Origin: CAYWOS01 sp964459985
GTDB taxonomy: Bacteria; Bacillota; Clostridia; Christensenellales; Aristaeellaceae
Length of the DNA: 64,000 nt
Direction: 5' to 3'
Assembly (NCBI GenBank): GCA_964459985.1
Contig: CAYWOS010000004.1
Coordinates: 47,807-111,806, forward strand
The position numbers and the translations under genes are program-made. Below are positions 17,805-25,347 of this stretch, one piece after another. Within the stretch, counting starts at the first letter, position 1. Every line of letters begins with the position of its first letter. The notes under the pieces were generated by a model. The model did no database searches. It saw nothing but the letters and a program-made list of their open reading frames with translations, and was not told the origin of the DNA.

Positions 17805-18845
17805 TCAGTTCCGCCGCGTGAACGCCGCGTACAGCGCGTTGTGGAACGCGCGGCGGTAATCGATAAGCGCGGTGTTTTCCCGCGTCGGGTGCACGCGGTT
17901 GGACAAAAGGACGACGAAAAACCCGGTGGTGGGATCGACGGCGACCGACGTGCCCGTGAAGCCCGTGTGCCCGAAGGAGCAGGGCGGGAACAGATCGCCC
18001 ATGAAATTCCTCGATACGCCGCCCAGATGGAAGCCCAGCCCCCTGTGCGTGTCAAAGCCGTCCGTGCGGCAGCGTACGGCGCAGGCGAGCGTCGCGGGCG
18101 AAAGGTATCTTCCGCCGCGATCGGCCAGCATTTGCGCGAACAGAATCATATCGTTGAGATCGGAAAACACGCCCGCGTTGCCCGCCACGCCGCCCAGAAA
18201 GCGCGCGTTCTCGTCGTGTACGACGCCGCACAGCGCGCGCCCCGTCGCGGGGTCTTTCTCGGTGGACGCGATGTTGCCGCCCGTGGGGAGATAGCCCGTA
18301 TGCGTCATGCCGAGCGGCAGGAACACCCTTTCCCGCGCCAGATCGTCAAGCGCGCGGCCGTAAAGCGCCTCCAGCGCCTTGGCGAAGGCGATGAAGCCGA
18401 GGCAGCTGTACCTCGGCCTTTCGCCGGGCGTAAAGGCGAGCGGATGCCCGAGCACCGCGCGCAGGGCGTCCCCGGCGTCCGCCGCCTCGCGCTCGATGCG
18501 CACGGAGGGCGCGAAGCCCGAGGTATGCGTCATGAGCTGGAACACCGTGACGCCCTTTTTATCCTCGGGCGCGTCGGGGAAAAAGCGCCCGAGCGTGTCG
18601 TCGAGCGTGAGATCGCCTTCCTCCATCGCGCGCAGCGAAAGCATCGTCGGCACGAGGATTTTCGTGACCGACGCCAGATCGTATCGCGTTTCGGGAGTGA
18701 CCGGCGCGCCGTCGTCCGCAATTTTTCCGACCGTGGAAAGCGCGTAAACGTGCCCGCCGTCCCCGCACGCGGCGGCCGCGCCGGGGTAACAGCCCATGGA
18801 AAGGCCTTTTTCCAGAAGCGCGTCAAGCGTGTGCTGTAAATCCAT
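17805..18845 (-). CDS. Beta-lactamase-family serine hydrolase
   Basis: 346 residues, class C beta-lactamase/penicillin-binding fold without a signal peptide. The active site reads S59-V-T-K62 (in DLASVTK). The second element is Y146-S-C, where family members usually have YxN or YSD/YSN. The third is HTGFTGT. Such cytosolic or surface esterases/D-amino peptidases have varied substrates, and none can be named here. It has its own promoter (18852-18880). The 96 nt between its stop and walJ hold GC-rich inverted repeats but no T-run, so read-through into walJ is likely. Confidence 0.87.
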   Translation of the reverse strand: MDLQHTLDALLEKGLSMGCYPGAAAACGDGGHVYALSTVGKIADDGAPVTPETRYDLASVTKILVPTMLSLRAMEEGDLTLDDTLGRFFPDAPEDKKGVTVFQLMTHTSGFAPSVRIEREAADAGDALRAVLGHPLAFTPGERPRYSCLGFIAFAKALEALYGRALDDLARERVFLPLGMTHTGYLPTGGNIASTEKDPATGRALCGVVHDENARFLGGVAGNAGVFSDLNDMILFAQMLADRGGRYLSPATLACAVRCRTDGFDTHRGLGFHLGGVSRNFMGDLFPPCSFGHTGFTGTSVAVDPTTGFFVVLLSNRVHPTRENTALIDYRRAFHNALYAAFTRRN

Positions 18846-18851
18846 CGCTTT

Positions 18852-18880
18852 ATTCTACACACGGCGGGCGCGATTGTCAA
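18852..18880 (-). promoter_or_regulatory. Sigma-70-type promoter of the serine hydrolase
   Basis: On the minus strand a perfect -35 TTGACA (18875-18880), 17-nt spacer, and -10 TAGAAT (18852-18857). It begins about 7 bp from the hairpin that flanks the repeat element copy A, so the insertion stopped just short of it. Confidence 0.85.
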
Positions 18881-18886
18881 ATGAAA

Positions 18887-18913
18887 ACGCCGCGAAAGCG
18901 GCGTCAGGGTGTC
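18887..18913 (+). repeat. Terminator-stem duplication, copy A outer flank
   Basis: 27-bp direct repeat identical to 19139-19165. It contains a hairpin (CGCCGC GAAA GCGGCG type). Read on the minus strand, the direction of the upstream VanW gene, this gene-distal copy is followed by a TTTT run (18884-18887), so it keeps terminator form. Confidence 0.85.
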
Positions 18914-19139
18914 GACAAAGTCGACACCCTCCGCAAAAATGAAGCTTTCATTTTTGCGGTTTGCACGTTTTTCCTGCGCGGCTTTGCCGCGCGGTCGGAA
19001 AAACGCGTAAGGAACCGATTTTCTGCGGAAAATCGTTCCGAAACCACCGCGCATGTCGCTGGTTTCGGATGAGAAATGAAGGGGCGCGGCCCCTTCATTG
19101 CATCCCCGGGAGGAACGGCCGGGGTTGTCGACGGTCTGA
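18904..19139 (+). mobile_element. Terminator-associated multi-hairpin element, copy A
   Basis: About 236 bp without a convincing gene. Begins TCAGGGTGTCGAC and ends GTCGACGGTCTGA, which are inverted with 10/13 matches. Inside are nearly back-to-back stem-loops: an 11-bp palindromic stem at the start, a 13-bp stem (18931-18959), a stem built on CGTTTTTCC/GGAAAAACG with a GCGCGGC core, GGAAC/GTTCC, CCGAAACCA/TGGTTTCGG, and AATGAAGGGG/CCCCTTCATT. Almost identical to the copies at 45735, 52304 and 53965. It lies between the 3' end of the VanW gene and the promoter of the serine hydrolase. Confidence 0.85.
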
Positions 19140-19165
19140 CGCCGCGAAAGCGGCGTCAGGGTGTC
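19139..19165 (+). repeat. Terminator-stem duplication, copy A inner flank
   Basis: Second copy of the 27-bp repeat at 18887-18913. This one is proximal to the VanW gene and is followed (minus strand) by the element end instead of a T-run. The identity extends 8 bp past the hairpin into the sequence AGGGTGTC, which is also the element's own first bases. Confidence 0.8.
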
Positions 19166-19181
19166 AAAAACGGCGTCGGCG

Positions 19182-20258
19182 CTATTCCGCCGCGCCGGAC
19201 GCATCGGGCGCCGGATCGGGCGCGTCGGTCGACGCGGGCATCGTCGTTCGGTACAGGAACACGGAAAGCACGCCGTTCTGCGGCGCCGCTTCGATGCGGA
19301 CGGGGTAGGGCAGCGTGTTGATGAAGGAAAGATCGCTGTAGCTGCCGACCGCCGAATCAAAACCGATCGGGATGTAGGGCACGCCGAGGTCGCGGTGAAT
19401 CGTCCATTTGGTGATGCGGACGGGCAACTGGAGCAGCGCGTTGTACAGCGTGGTGCTCACCTGACACACGCCGCCGCCGTAGCCCTCGCCGTCCTTGCTG
19501 ATGTTGAGCGCGAGGAGGTAGCCGTTGCTCTTGCGATAGGGCGCGCAGGCGGCGTTGAAGGAGAAGCTGCCGCCGCTTTCGACGACCGTGCCGTCAATCC
19601 TTTCGCAGCCGACGATGATGTTGTGCGCGCGTTCCCCGGCAAGGTCGCGGCCCGTCGTTTCATTGTAGAAAGTAGTGAACGCCGCGATCAGATCGCCGGG
19701 CTGCGCCGTATCCGTCGGCGCGACAGGCTCAAAAACGACAGACTCCGGCGCGGCGGACGCCTCGCCGCGCATCATGGGGAAAACCACGGCGTCCCCGCGC
19801 GTTTCGGACACGGCGAAACGATCGCCCGGCGACAGCGTGTTGCCCGAATACTTGTCCACGGCGGCGGAAAACGGCGTGACGACCGTCGCCGCGCCGACGA
19901 TGGGGATCAGCTGAAGATTCGGCGCGACGGCGGGATCATAGGAACGGAAGCGCCACAGCCATTCGGTCTTGGCGTAACCGGTAAACTCTTTTTTGACGAA
20001 GATTTTGCACCAGTCCTCGCCGTACTCGAGCACGTCCACCTCTTCGCGGTTCTCCACTTTATGGAATCGGCGTGAGGCGGTATCCGGCTCGGAGCGAAGC
20101 TGGAAGATGGTGTGGGCGTACGCCTCGTAGATAGGCGTCGGCGGTTCTTTCCGTTCGGCGGCGGACGCCGGCGGCAGCCATGAAAGGAGCAGGGCGACAA
20201 GGGCGAGCCTTCGGAGAGCGGAGAGCGCATGTTGCGCGGCGCGTGTGGACATCATCAT
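19182..20258 (-). CDS. Exported SH3-like/VanW domain protein
   Basis: 358 residues. A signal peptide (LALVALLLSWLPPASA) is followed by an SH3-like region (about 45-110: IFQLRSEPDTASRRF, EDWCKIFVKKEFTGYA) and a VanW domain (about 195-330) with the family hallmark GYGGGVCQVSTTLYNA. VanW proteins occur in glycopeptide-resistance clusters, but most chromosomal ones are cell-envelope proteins of unknown function. Three ATG codons in a row open the gene; with GGAGGT at 20262-20267 the second or third is the more likely start. The stop is TAG. Confidence 0.85.
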   Translation of the reverse strand: MMMSTRAAQHALSALRRLALVALLLSWLPPASAAERKEPPTPIYEAYAHTIFQLRSEPDTASRRFHKVENREEVDVLEYGEDWCKIFVKKEFTGYAKTEWLWRFRSYDPAVAPNLQLIPIVGAATVVTPFSAAVDKYSGNTLSPGDRFAVSETRGDAVVFPMMRGEASAAPESVVFEPVAPTDTAQPGDLIAAFTTFYNETTGRDLAGERAHNIIVGCERIDGTVVESGGSFSFNAACAPYRKSNGYLLALNISKDGEGYGGGVCQVSTTLYNALLQLPVRITKWTIHRDLGVPYIPIGFDSAVGSYSDLSFINTLPYPVRIEAAPQNGVLSVFLYRTTMPASTDAPDPAPDASGAAE

Positions 20259-20360
20259 CGTACCTCCCGACGCTTTTGTTGTTCACAGGATAGACGCGCG
20301 GCGGCGTGAAAACGGTTGGGCTGCGCGTAAATTTCGCGGGGCGCGGCGCGCGCGCCGCCG

Positions 20361-20921
20361 TTACAGGACGCCCGTGTGTTCCAGAAGGATTTTAACGCCC
20401 AGCAGCACGAGCACAATGCCGCCCGCGCGCTCGGCGCGGCGCTTGTATCTGCCGCCGAACACCGAGCCGACCTTGACGCCCAGCCAGGACAGCGCGAAGG
20501 TCGTGACGCCGATGAGCGATACCGACGTCCAGATATTGACGGGCAGGAAGGCGAAGGTCACGCCGGCGGCGAGCGCGTCGATGCTGTCGGCGACGGCGAG
20601 CGGCAGCATCGCCTTCCACGACAGCGAGGCATCGGCCTCCTCGCCGTCCGAGGCGAACGATTCGCGGATCATGTTGACGCCGATGAGCGAGAGCAGCGCG
20701 AAGGCGATCCAGTGGTCGTACGCCATGATGCCGTCCTTGAACTGAACGCCGAGGAAATAGCCGACGAGCGGCATCAGCGCCTGAAAGCCGCCGAACCACA
20801 GCCCGACGATCACGCCCTCGCGCGCGCCGATTTTGCGCAGCGCCAGCCCCTTGCAGATCGATACGGCAAAGGCGTCCATCGACAGCCCGACCGCCAGAAT
20901 CATCAGCTCAAAAAATCCCAT
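20361..20921 (-). CDS. mntP: Manganese efflux pump MntP
   Basis: 186 residues, six membrane segments in two repeats. Conserved acidic residues sit in GLSMDAFAVS and AVADSIDALAAG, the metal-path aspartates of MntP/YebN. It exports Mn(II). It follows yajC by 72 nt on the same strand. That gap holds a small inverted repeat (GCATAC/GTATGC) but nothing like the yybP-ykoY manganese riboswitch that often controls mntP. The ribosome site is GGGGAGG. Confidence 0.93.
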   Translation of the reverse strand: MGFFELMILAVGLSMDAFAVSICKGLALRKIGAREGVIVGLWFGGFQALMPLVGYFLGVQFKDGIMAYDHWIAFALLSLIGVNMIRESFASDGEEADASLSWKAMLPLAVADSIDALAAGVTFAFLPVNIWTSVSLIGVTTFALSWLGVKVGSVFGGRYKRRAERAGGIVLVLLGVKILLEHTGVL

Positions 20922-20993
20922 ATGGCCTCCCCGTCAAGAAAAGCTGCTGCATACGTGTATGCGACAGCCCTCGCTTCGATGCGGCGCGGCGCG

Positions 20994-21377
20994 TCAGGCG
21001 AGCACTTCGCCGTCGTTTTCGACGGTGACTTCTTCGACTTGGCGGATGCCCCAGCGCGCGAACACCATTTCGGTGCGCGCTTGGCCCACGGCGAGCGTGA
21101 TGGTCTCGTCCTTGATGCTGACGATGGTGCCGTAGATGCCGCCGATGGTGGTCACGCGGTCGCCGGGCTTGAGCGCGGCGAGCATATCCTTGACCTTCTT
21201 ATCCTTTTTGCGCTGCGGCCGGATGAGCATAAAATAGAACACCGCGCCCATTAGAAGAAGCGGCACAACAAGCGATATGATACTCGCCAATCCTTGCGGG
21301 TCATCTAACCCCTGTTGTGCACCGCCCTCTGCTTCGGCGACCGCCGATTGAATTCCCAAGAGCCAATTCATCAACAT
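20994..21377 (-). CDS. yajC: Preprotein translocase accessory subunit YajC
   Basis: 127 residues. One membrane helix (SLVVPLLLMGAVFYFMLI) followed by RPQRKKDKKVKDML and KPGDRVTTIGGIYGTIVSI, the YajC signature. It associates with SecDF/YidC. The C-terminal tail is rich in acidic residues. It is separated from secDF here and is followed by mntP. Start is either M1 or M3; both have only modest upstream GCAGG. It has a strong promoter at 21429-21457. Confidence 0.93.
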   Translation of the reverse strand: MLMNWLLGIQSAVAEAEGGAQQGLDDPQGLASIISLVVPLLLMGAVFYFMLIRPQRKKDKKVKDMLAALKPGDRVTTIGGIYGTIVSIKDETITLAVGQARTEMVFARWGIRQVEEVTVENDGEVLA

Positions 21378-21428
21378 ATTCGGTAAACCTGCCTTTCATC
21401 ACTTGGAAATCTCTACCCATACCCGCCT

Positions 21429-21457
21429 ATTATATAGGAGAAACGCCGCCCTGTAAA
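21429..21457 (-). promoter_or_regulatory. Promoter of yajC-mntP
   Basis: Minus strand: -35 TTTACA (21452-21457), 17-nt spacer, -10 TATAAT (21429-21434). The leader to yajC is about 45 nt. Confidence 0.8.
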
Positions 21458-21568
21458 GCCCTTTTTTCCCGCTAAATGCGGCAAAAAGATGGACGTGGCG
21501 CGCCGTATGCCGTATAATGTCCGTGTTTCCGCGCGGCGCGCGCCGCGCGGACGGAGGGAGGGACGCCG

Positions 21569-22444
21569 ATGGACGGGTACGCCGCCTGCCGCCTGTGCCC
21601 GAGGGAATGCGGCGTCGACCGCTGCGTATCGCCGGGCGCGTGCGGCATGGGCGCGGAAATGAAAATCGCGCGCGCCATGCTGCATTTGTGGGAGGAGCCC
21701 TGCATATCGGGCGATACCGGCGCGGGCGCGATCTTTTTTTCGGGCTGCTCGCTTCGCTGTGCGTACTGCCAGAATGATGAAATCAGCCATCTCGGACGCG
21801 GGGAGACGACGACGCCCGAACGCCTTGCCGATATCATGCGCGATCTTGTCGCGCGCGGCGCGCGCACGATCGATCTGGTGACGGGCACGCATTTCGCGCC
21901 GGGCATTCTGCGCGCGCTCGCGCTCTATCGCCCGCCGGTGCCGGTGGTGTGGAACTCGGGCGGGTACGAATCGGTCGGCGCGATCCGCGCGCTCGAGGGC
22001 GCGGTCGACGTGTATCTGCCCGATCTCAAGCATTTTTCGCCGCGCCTGTCGGCGCTGTGCGCCGGCGCGCCCGATTACTTCGCGCGCGCGTCGGCGGCGA
22101 TCATAGAAATGTGCCGCCAGACCGGCGCGCCGCGGTACGACGAGCGCGGCGTCATGCTGCGCGGCACGCTCGTTCGGCATCTGGTGCTGCCCGGCTGCAC
22201 GGCGGACAGCCTGAAGCTCCTCGCGTTTGTCCGCGAGGAGCTGCCGCCCGGCACGCCCGTCAGCCTGATGCGGCAGTATACGCCCGAGCCGTACTGCCGC
22301 GTGCCCGGGCTTGACCGCCGCGTGACAAAGCGGGAATACGACCGCGTGCTCGCCTACGCGCGCGCGGTCGGCATCCCCGGCTACCGGCAGGCGGGCGATT
22401 CCGCCGACGCGCGCTTTACGCCCGATTTTCGCGGCGGCGTTTGA
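21569..22444 (+). CDS. Radical SAM protein, PflX type
   Basis: 291 residues. N-terminal Cys-rich segment CRLCPRECGVDRC, then the radical SAM cluster CSLRCAYC (CxxxCxxC). The order and the later segments (LVTGTHFAPGILRAL, VWNSGGYE, VDVYLPDLKHF, LVLPGCTADS, SLMRQYTPEP) match the COG1313 PflX group, annotated as putative pyruvate-formate-lyase activating enzymes but of unproven substrate. GGAGGGAGGG lies 6-15 nt before the ATG. No glycyl-radical enzyme gene is nearby. Confidence 0.85.
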   Translation: MDGYAACRLCPRECGVDRCVSPGACGMGAEMKIARAMLHLWEEPCISGDTGAGAIFFSGCSLRCAYCQNDEISHLGRGETTTPERLADIMRDLVARGARTIDLVTGTHFAPGILRALALYRPPVPVVWNSGGYESVGAIRALEGAVDVYLPDLKHFSPRLSALCAGAPDYFARASAAIIEMCRQTGAPRYDERGVMLRGTLVRHLVLPGCTADSLKLLAFVREELPPGTPVSLMRQYTPEPYCRVPGLDRRVTKREYDRVLAYARAVGIPGYRQAGDSADARFTPDFRGGV

Positions 22445-22446
22445 TA

Positions 22447-22620
22447 TCAGTGCGCGTTCGCCTTGTCCGGCTCGCGGCGCCAGTTGTCAAGTTGGAGACG
22501 GTCGATCCTGTCGGACAGCCGCAGCGCGGTTTCGGCGTCGTTGGCCGCGTATGCCTCGGATACCCTGCGCCACAGAGAAAACAATCTCCTGAAATATTTC
22601 ACCGCTTCCCGAATGTCCAT
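22447..22620 (-). CDS. Small hypothetical protein
   Basis: 57 residues from the ATG at 22620 (upstream GGTGAGGT), starting MDIREAVKYFRRLFSLWRR; basic and helical, with no recognisable domain. It converges on the radical SAM gene with 2 nt between the stops. A possible -10 (TATAAC, near 22668-22673 on the minus strand) is present. A longer in-frame start lies at 22650. Codon composition is compatible with a gene, but there is no other evidence. Confidence 0.45.
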   Translation of the reverse strand: MDIREAVKYFRRLFSLWRRVSEAYAANDAETALRLSDRIDRLQLDNWRREPDKANAH

Positions 22621-22789
22621 ACGTACCTCACCTTCCGCCTTTCGGCACAACCCTTCGTGCAGTTATACAATATATGGTTTCTCATCGCCGCGCAAGAGCG
22701 AAAAAGAGAAATCGGCGTCGAAAACTGTCGAATCGCGGACTTATCGTTCGACAAATTTCGCGCGGGTTGAGCGTTTGACGCCGAAGTTC

Positions 22790-22818
22790 TCGACAGACGC
22801 GGAAAAACGTGGTATACT
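22790..22818 (+). promoter_or_regulatory. Promoter of the Gfo/Idh/MocA oxidoreductase at 22882
   Basis: -35 TCGACA (22790-22795), 17-nt spacer, -10 TATACT (22813-22818). The following leader has AAGGAGG 6 nt from the ribosome-site window of the 22882 ATG. Confidence 0.7.
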
Positions 22819-22881
22819 GCACATGATTCGCGGCGCGTCCGCGGCGAATCGACGCACGAACATTCAAGGAGGACACCGGCC

Positions 22882-24060
22882 ATGGCAAACGGCGACGAAG
22901 TATTGAACATCTATACCCCGGGCGCGGATATCGACGAGGACGCGAACGCGGCGCCGGCGAGAAAACTGCGCGTGGGCATCATCGGCACGGGCTGGATCGC
23001 CGAGGCGCACGTCCCGCAGTACCTGAAAATGCCGGACGTCGAGCTGGTGGCGATGGCCGATCTGATTCCCGGCAAGTGCGAGCGCTTTTGCCGCCGCATG
23101 CATGTCGACGCTTCCGGCATTCGCTTCTATCCCGATCATAAATCAATGATCGACGGGGAGCGTCTTGACGCCGTATCGATCTGCACCTACAACAAAACGC
23201 ACGCCGAGTGCGCGATCTACGCGCTCGAGCACGGCGTCAACGTGCTGCTGGAAAAACCCTTCACCGTGACGCTGGACGAGGCGGTCGCCGTCTGCCGCGC
23301 CGAAAAGAAATCGGGCAAGCTGCTCACCATCGGCTTCCAGCCGCGCATGGACCCCAACATGAAGGAAATCAAGCGGATCGTCGATTCGGGCGCGCTGGGC
23401 GATATCTATTACATCCAGACGGGCGGCGGCCGCCGCCGCGGCATTCCCAACAGCACTTTCATCGAAAAAAAGACGGGCGGCATCGGCGCGATGGGCGATA
23501 TCGGCTGCTATTCGCTCGATATGGTGCTCAACGCCGTGGGCTATCCCAAGCCGCTCACGGTATCGGGCTACACCTCCGATTTCTTCGGAACGAACCCTCT
23601 TTATCAGTACGCCGACGCGCATCACAGCGCCGAGGAAAACGCCGCGCGCTTCAACGTTGAGGATTTCGCCGCCGCGTTCGTCCGGCTCGAGGGCGGCATC
23701 GTGCTCGACTTCCGCATTTCGTGGGCAATGCATCTGGACACCCCGGGCGACACCGTGATTCTGGGCAAGAAGGGCGCGCTGCGCATCCCCTCGACCGAGT
23801 GCTGGAACGGCACGGTCGGCGGCGAGATGACGCTGTACACCGATGTGGGCAGGCTGCAGACCGAGACGAAGATCCCCGTCATTCCCTTCAACAAGCCCCT
23901 GTTCGAACTGAAAATCCGTTCGTTCCTGGACGCCATCGAGCGCGGCGCGCCCGCGCCCGTGCCTTCAAGCCAGATCCTGTATAATCAGGCGATCATCGAC
24001 GGCATCATCCGCTCCGCCGGGATCGGCCGGGAAATCGAGATCGAGATTCCCGAGATCTGA
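22882..24060 (+). CDS. Gfo/Idh/MocA-family oxidoreductase
   Basis: 392 residues. After a 27-residue extension comes a Rossmann NAD(P) site (VGIIGTGWIAEAHV), the cofactor-proximal EKPFT motif, and the C-terminal catalytic region with GIGAMGDIGCYSLDMVLNAVG (general acid/base segment, Asp and Tyr/His positions) followed by a beta-sheet domain. Members reduce or oxidise sugars, inositols and their derivatives. Substrate unknown. It is transcribed alone between its own promoter and the terminator at 24073-24173. Confidence 0.88.
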   Translation: MANGDEVLNIYTPGADIDEDANAAPARKLRVGIIGTGWIAEAHVPQYLKMPDVELVAMADLIPGKCERFCRRMHVDASGIRFYPDHKSMIDGERLDAVSICTYNKTHAECAIYALEHGVNVLLEKPFTVTLDEAVAVCRAEKKSGKLLTIGFQPRMDPNMKEIKRIVDSGALGDIYYIQTGGGRRRGIPNSTFIEKKTGGIGAMGDIGCYSLDMVLNAVGYPKPLTVSGYTSDFFGTNPLYQYADAHHSAEENAARFNVEDFAAAFVRLEGGIVLDFRISWAMHLDTPGDTVILGKKGALRIPSTECWNGTVGGEMTLYTDVGRLQTETKIPVIPFNKPLFELKIRSFLDAIERGAPAPVPSSQILYNQAIIDGIIRSAGIGREIEIEIPEI

Positions 24061-24072
24061 TCGCAAAAACGA

Positions 24073-24173
24073 AAAAACTGCCGTGCGGGTAATATGAACT
24101 GCATTCCATTTGTTAGTCGTATGCCACACTGTCTAACAAAAGGGGTGCAGTTCAATATCGCGCGGCAGTTTTT
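24073..24173. terminator. Bidirectional terminator split by a miniature insertion
   Basis: Arms AAAAACTGCCG (24073-24083) and CGGCAGTTTTT (24163-24173) form an 11-bp stem with A and T runs at its base, placed between converging genes (stops at 24060 and 24184). The loop is filled by a 60-bp inverted-repeat element (24095-24154). Without the insert the loop would be a few bases. Confidence 0.8.
24095..24154. mobile_element. 60-bp miniature inverted-repeat element, IS3-like ends
   Basis: Starts TGAACTGCA and ends TGCAGTTCA. The terminal inverted repeats run 22 bp with 3 mismatches and contain GTTAG before a 16-bp core. It is flanked by a 3-bp direct repeat ATA (24092-24094 and 24155-24157). 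TG...CA termini, 3-bp target duplication and the GTTAGACAGT-like interior resemble the ends of IS3/IS150-group insertion sequences, so this is probably a non-autonomous remnant or MITE. Confidence 0.75.
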
Positions 24174-24183
24174 CTTTGCTTTT

Positions 24184-24729
24184 TCAGTGGATCAGCGTCA
24201 GTTTTCCCGCCGCCGCGAGGAACTCGTCCTCGCTCATGGCGGGCGCGTACACGGCGTACGCCGCCGCCGCCGTAACGAAATACAGGCAGCGCTCGTCGCC
24301 GCGCGACGCCAGCGTCGCGGGGATATTGAGCAGCGTATAGGTCTTTTCCGTCGAAAGCGATAATTGTTCGCGCAGAAGAAGCGGCGCGGCGGAGGCGGGG
24401 CGCGCGGCGGTGATCGTCATGCCGTCGTATTCGATCGTCACAAGCCGCGCCGTTTTGCCGTCGCAGAGCGCGTTGCGCGCCGTGCCGCGCATGGGCGCGC
24501 CGCGCAGGCAGGGGATTTCCACGCCGAAGGACTGCGCCAGCAGCAAAGGATCGGTGAACTGCGCCGCCTGAAGCGGCGCGACCTCCTCCTCCGTGACGGC
24601 GTACATGCCCTGCTCGTCGGCGTTCGGGCGGTCAAGGAGCACGACGGCCGCGTATATGACGGCCATCAGCAGGATCGCGCCCAGCGCGCCGAGCAGCCTT
24701 TTCCCGATGCGGGTCAACAGATGCGCCAT
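24184..24729 (-). CDS. Membrane-anchored hypothetical protein
   Basis: 181 residues. One N-terminal membrane helix (LLGALGAILLMAVIYAAVVLL) followed by an exterior domain of about 145 residues with no recognised family. Two cysteines (in PCLRG and NALCDG) could pair. The start has AAAGGA upstream. It overlaps the 3' end of the preceding membrane-protein gene by about 98 nt, an unusually long overlap. It ends at the shared terminator. Confidence 0.65.
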   Translation of the reverse strand: MAHLLTRIGKRLLGALGAILLMAVIYAAVVLLDRPNADEQGMYAVTEEEVAPLQAAQFTDPLLLAQSFGVEIPCLRGAPMRGTARNALCDGKTARLVTIEYDGMTITAARPASAAPLLLREQLSLSTEKTYTLLNIPATLASRGDERCLYFVTAAAAYAVYAPAMSEDEFLAAAGKLTLIH

Positions 24730-25225
24730 GCTTTTTTCCTTTCGGATCGCGCTTGCGTTTTTGCCATTCGACGCCGCAGACGGCGCCGATCAGGCCCAGC
24801 CCCAGACACAGGATCGCCGTGCCCGTCGCCTCGTAGACCGGCGACAGGAGCAGGCAAAGCCCGACGGGGAAGAAAGCCGCGAAGGGATGAACGCCGCGCG
24901 CCGCCGCGATCGCGGGCAGGAGCAGCGCGCAGACGGGGAAGGTGAAATACAGATGGATCAGGTACAGCGCCGCGCCCGCGTCGCCCTGCGCGAGCGCGAA
25001 CAAAAAGGGGAGCGCGCCGAGCAGCGCGGCGGCGGCCAGCAGCGCGATGAACGCCCATACCGCCCGCGCGGCGCCCGCCTTCGCGTCCGCCGCGTCTTTT
25101 TTCGCTTCCCGCGCGCGTTTGTCCCTTGCCGTCCCGCGTCCCTCCCCGCTCTCTTCGCATCCGATTATAGCATTCCGACCGGCGGCAGGCAAGCGCCTGC
25201 AAATATTGTTACAGAATCTTTGCAT
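24632..25225 (-). CDS. Hypothetical polytopic membrane protein, start uncertain
   Basis: Open for 197 codons. Residues about 55-150 hold three to four hydrophobic segments (AFIALLAAAALLGALPFLFALA, YLIHLYFTFPVCALLLPAIAA, then a long pair ending ILCLGLGLIGAVCGVEW), then a basic tail that overlaps the next gene. No known family. The only in-frame ATG (25225) has no ribosome site and lies upstream of a good promoter (25164-25192); downstream of that promoter no ATG, GTG or TTG is in frame. Either the promoter is spurious, the start is non-canonical, or a frameshift separates start and body. Confidence 0.5.
   Translation of the reverse strand: MQRFCNNICRRLPAAGRNAIIGCEESGEGRGTARDKRAREAKKDAADAKAGAARAVWAFIALLAAAALLGALPFLFALAQGDAGAALYLIHLYFTFPVCALLLPAIAAARGVHPFAAFFPVGLCLLLSPVYEATGTAILCLGLGLIGAVCGVEWQKRKRDPKGKKHGASVDPHREKAARRAGRDPADGRHIRGRRAP
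25164..25192 (-). promoter_or_regulatory. Promoter-like sequence inside the 5' end of the 24632-25225 gene
   Basis: Minus strand -35 TTGCCT (25187-25192), 17-nt spacer, -10 TATAAT (25164-25169). Its position conflicts with the ATG at 25225. Confidence 0.5.
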
Positions 25226-25252
25226 TTATATGTGGATTTTCAGACAAATGTT

Positions 25253-25261
25253 TGCTATAAT
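25253..25261 (+). promoter_or_regulatory. Extended -10 promoter of the CNNM/CorC-like gene
   Basis: TGCTATAAT (TGn plus TATAAT, 25253-25261) with a poor -35 (TGGATT at 25233-25238). The leader to the TTG start is about 80 nt. Confidence 0.6.
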
Positions 25262-25347
25262 AAGCTGTCCGCGCGGTCGGTTTCGCGCGGAGCCGCCGCG
25301 CGCATCCGCGGCGGTCCCATGTTCGTTCGTCCCAAGGAGGGTTTTGC

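Noticed and set aside
18881..19098. Short open frames (60-65 codons) running through the repeat element, with similar protein sequences in all copies
   Set aside because: They recur only because the DNA is repeated, exist on both strands, are very basic and low-complexity, and have no ribosome sites.
20922..20993. Manganese (yybP-ykoY) riboswitch before mntP
   Set aside because: The gap is only 72 nt and lacks the conserved paired loops; only a short GCATAC/GTATGC repeat is present.
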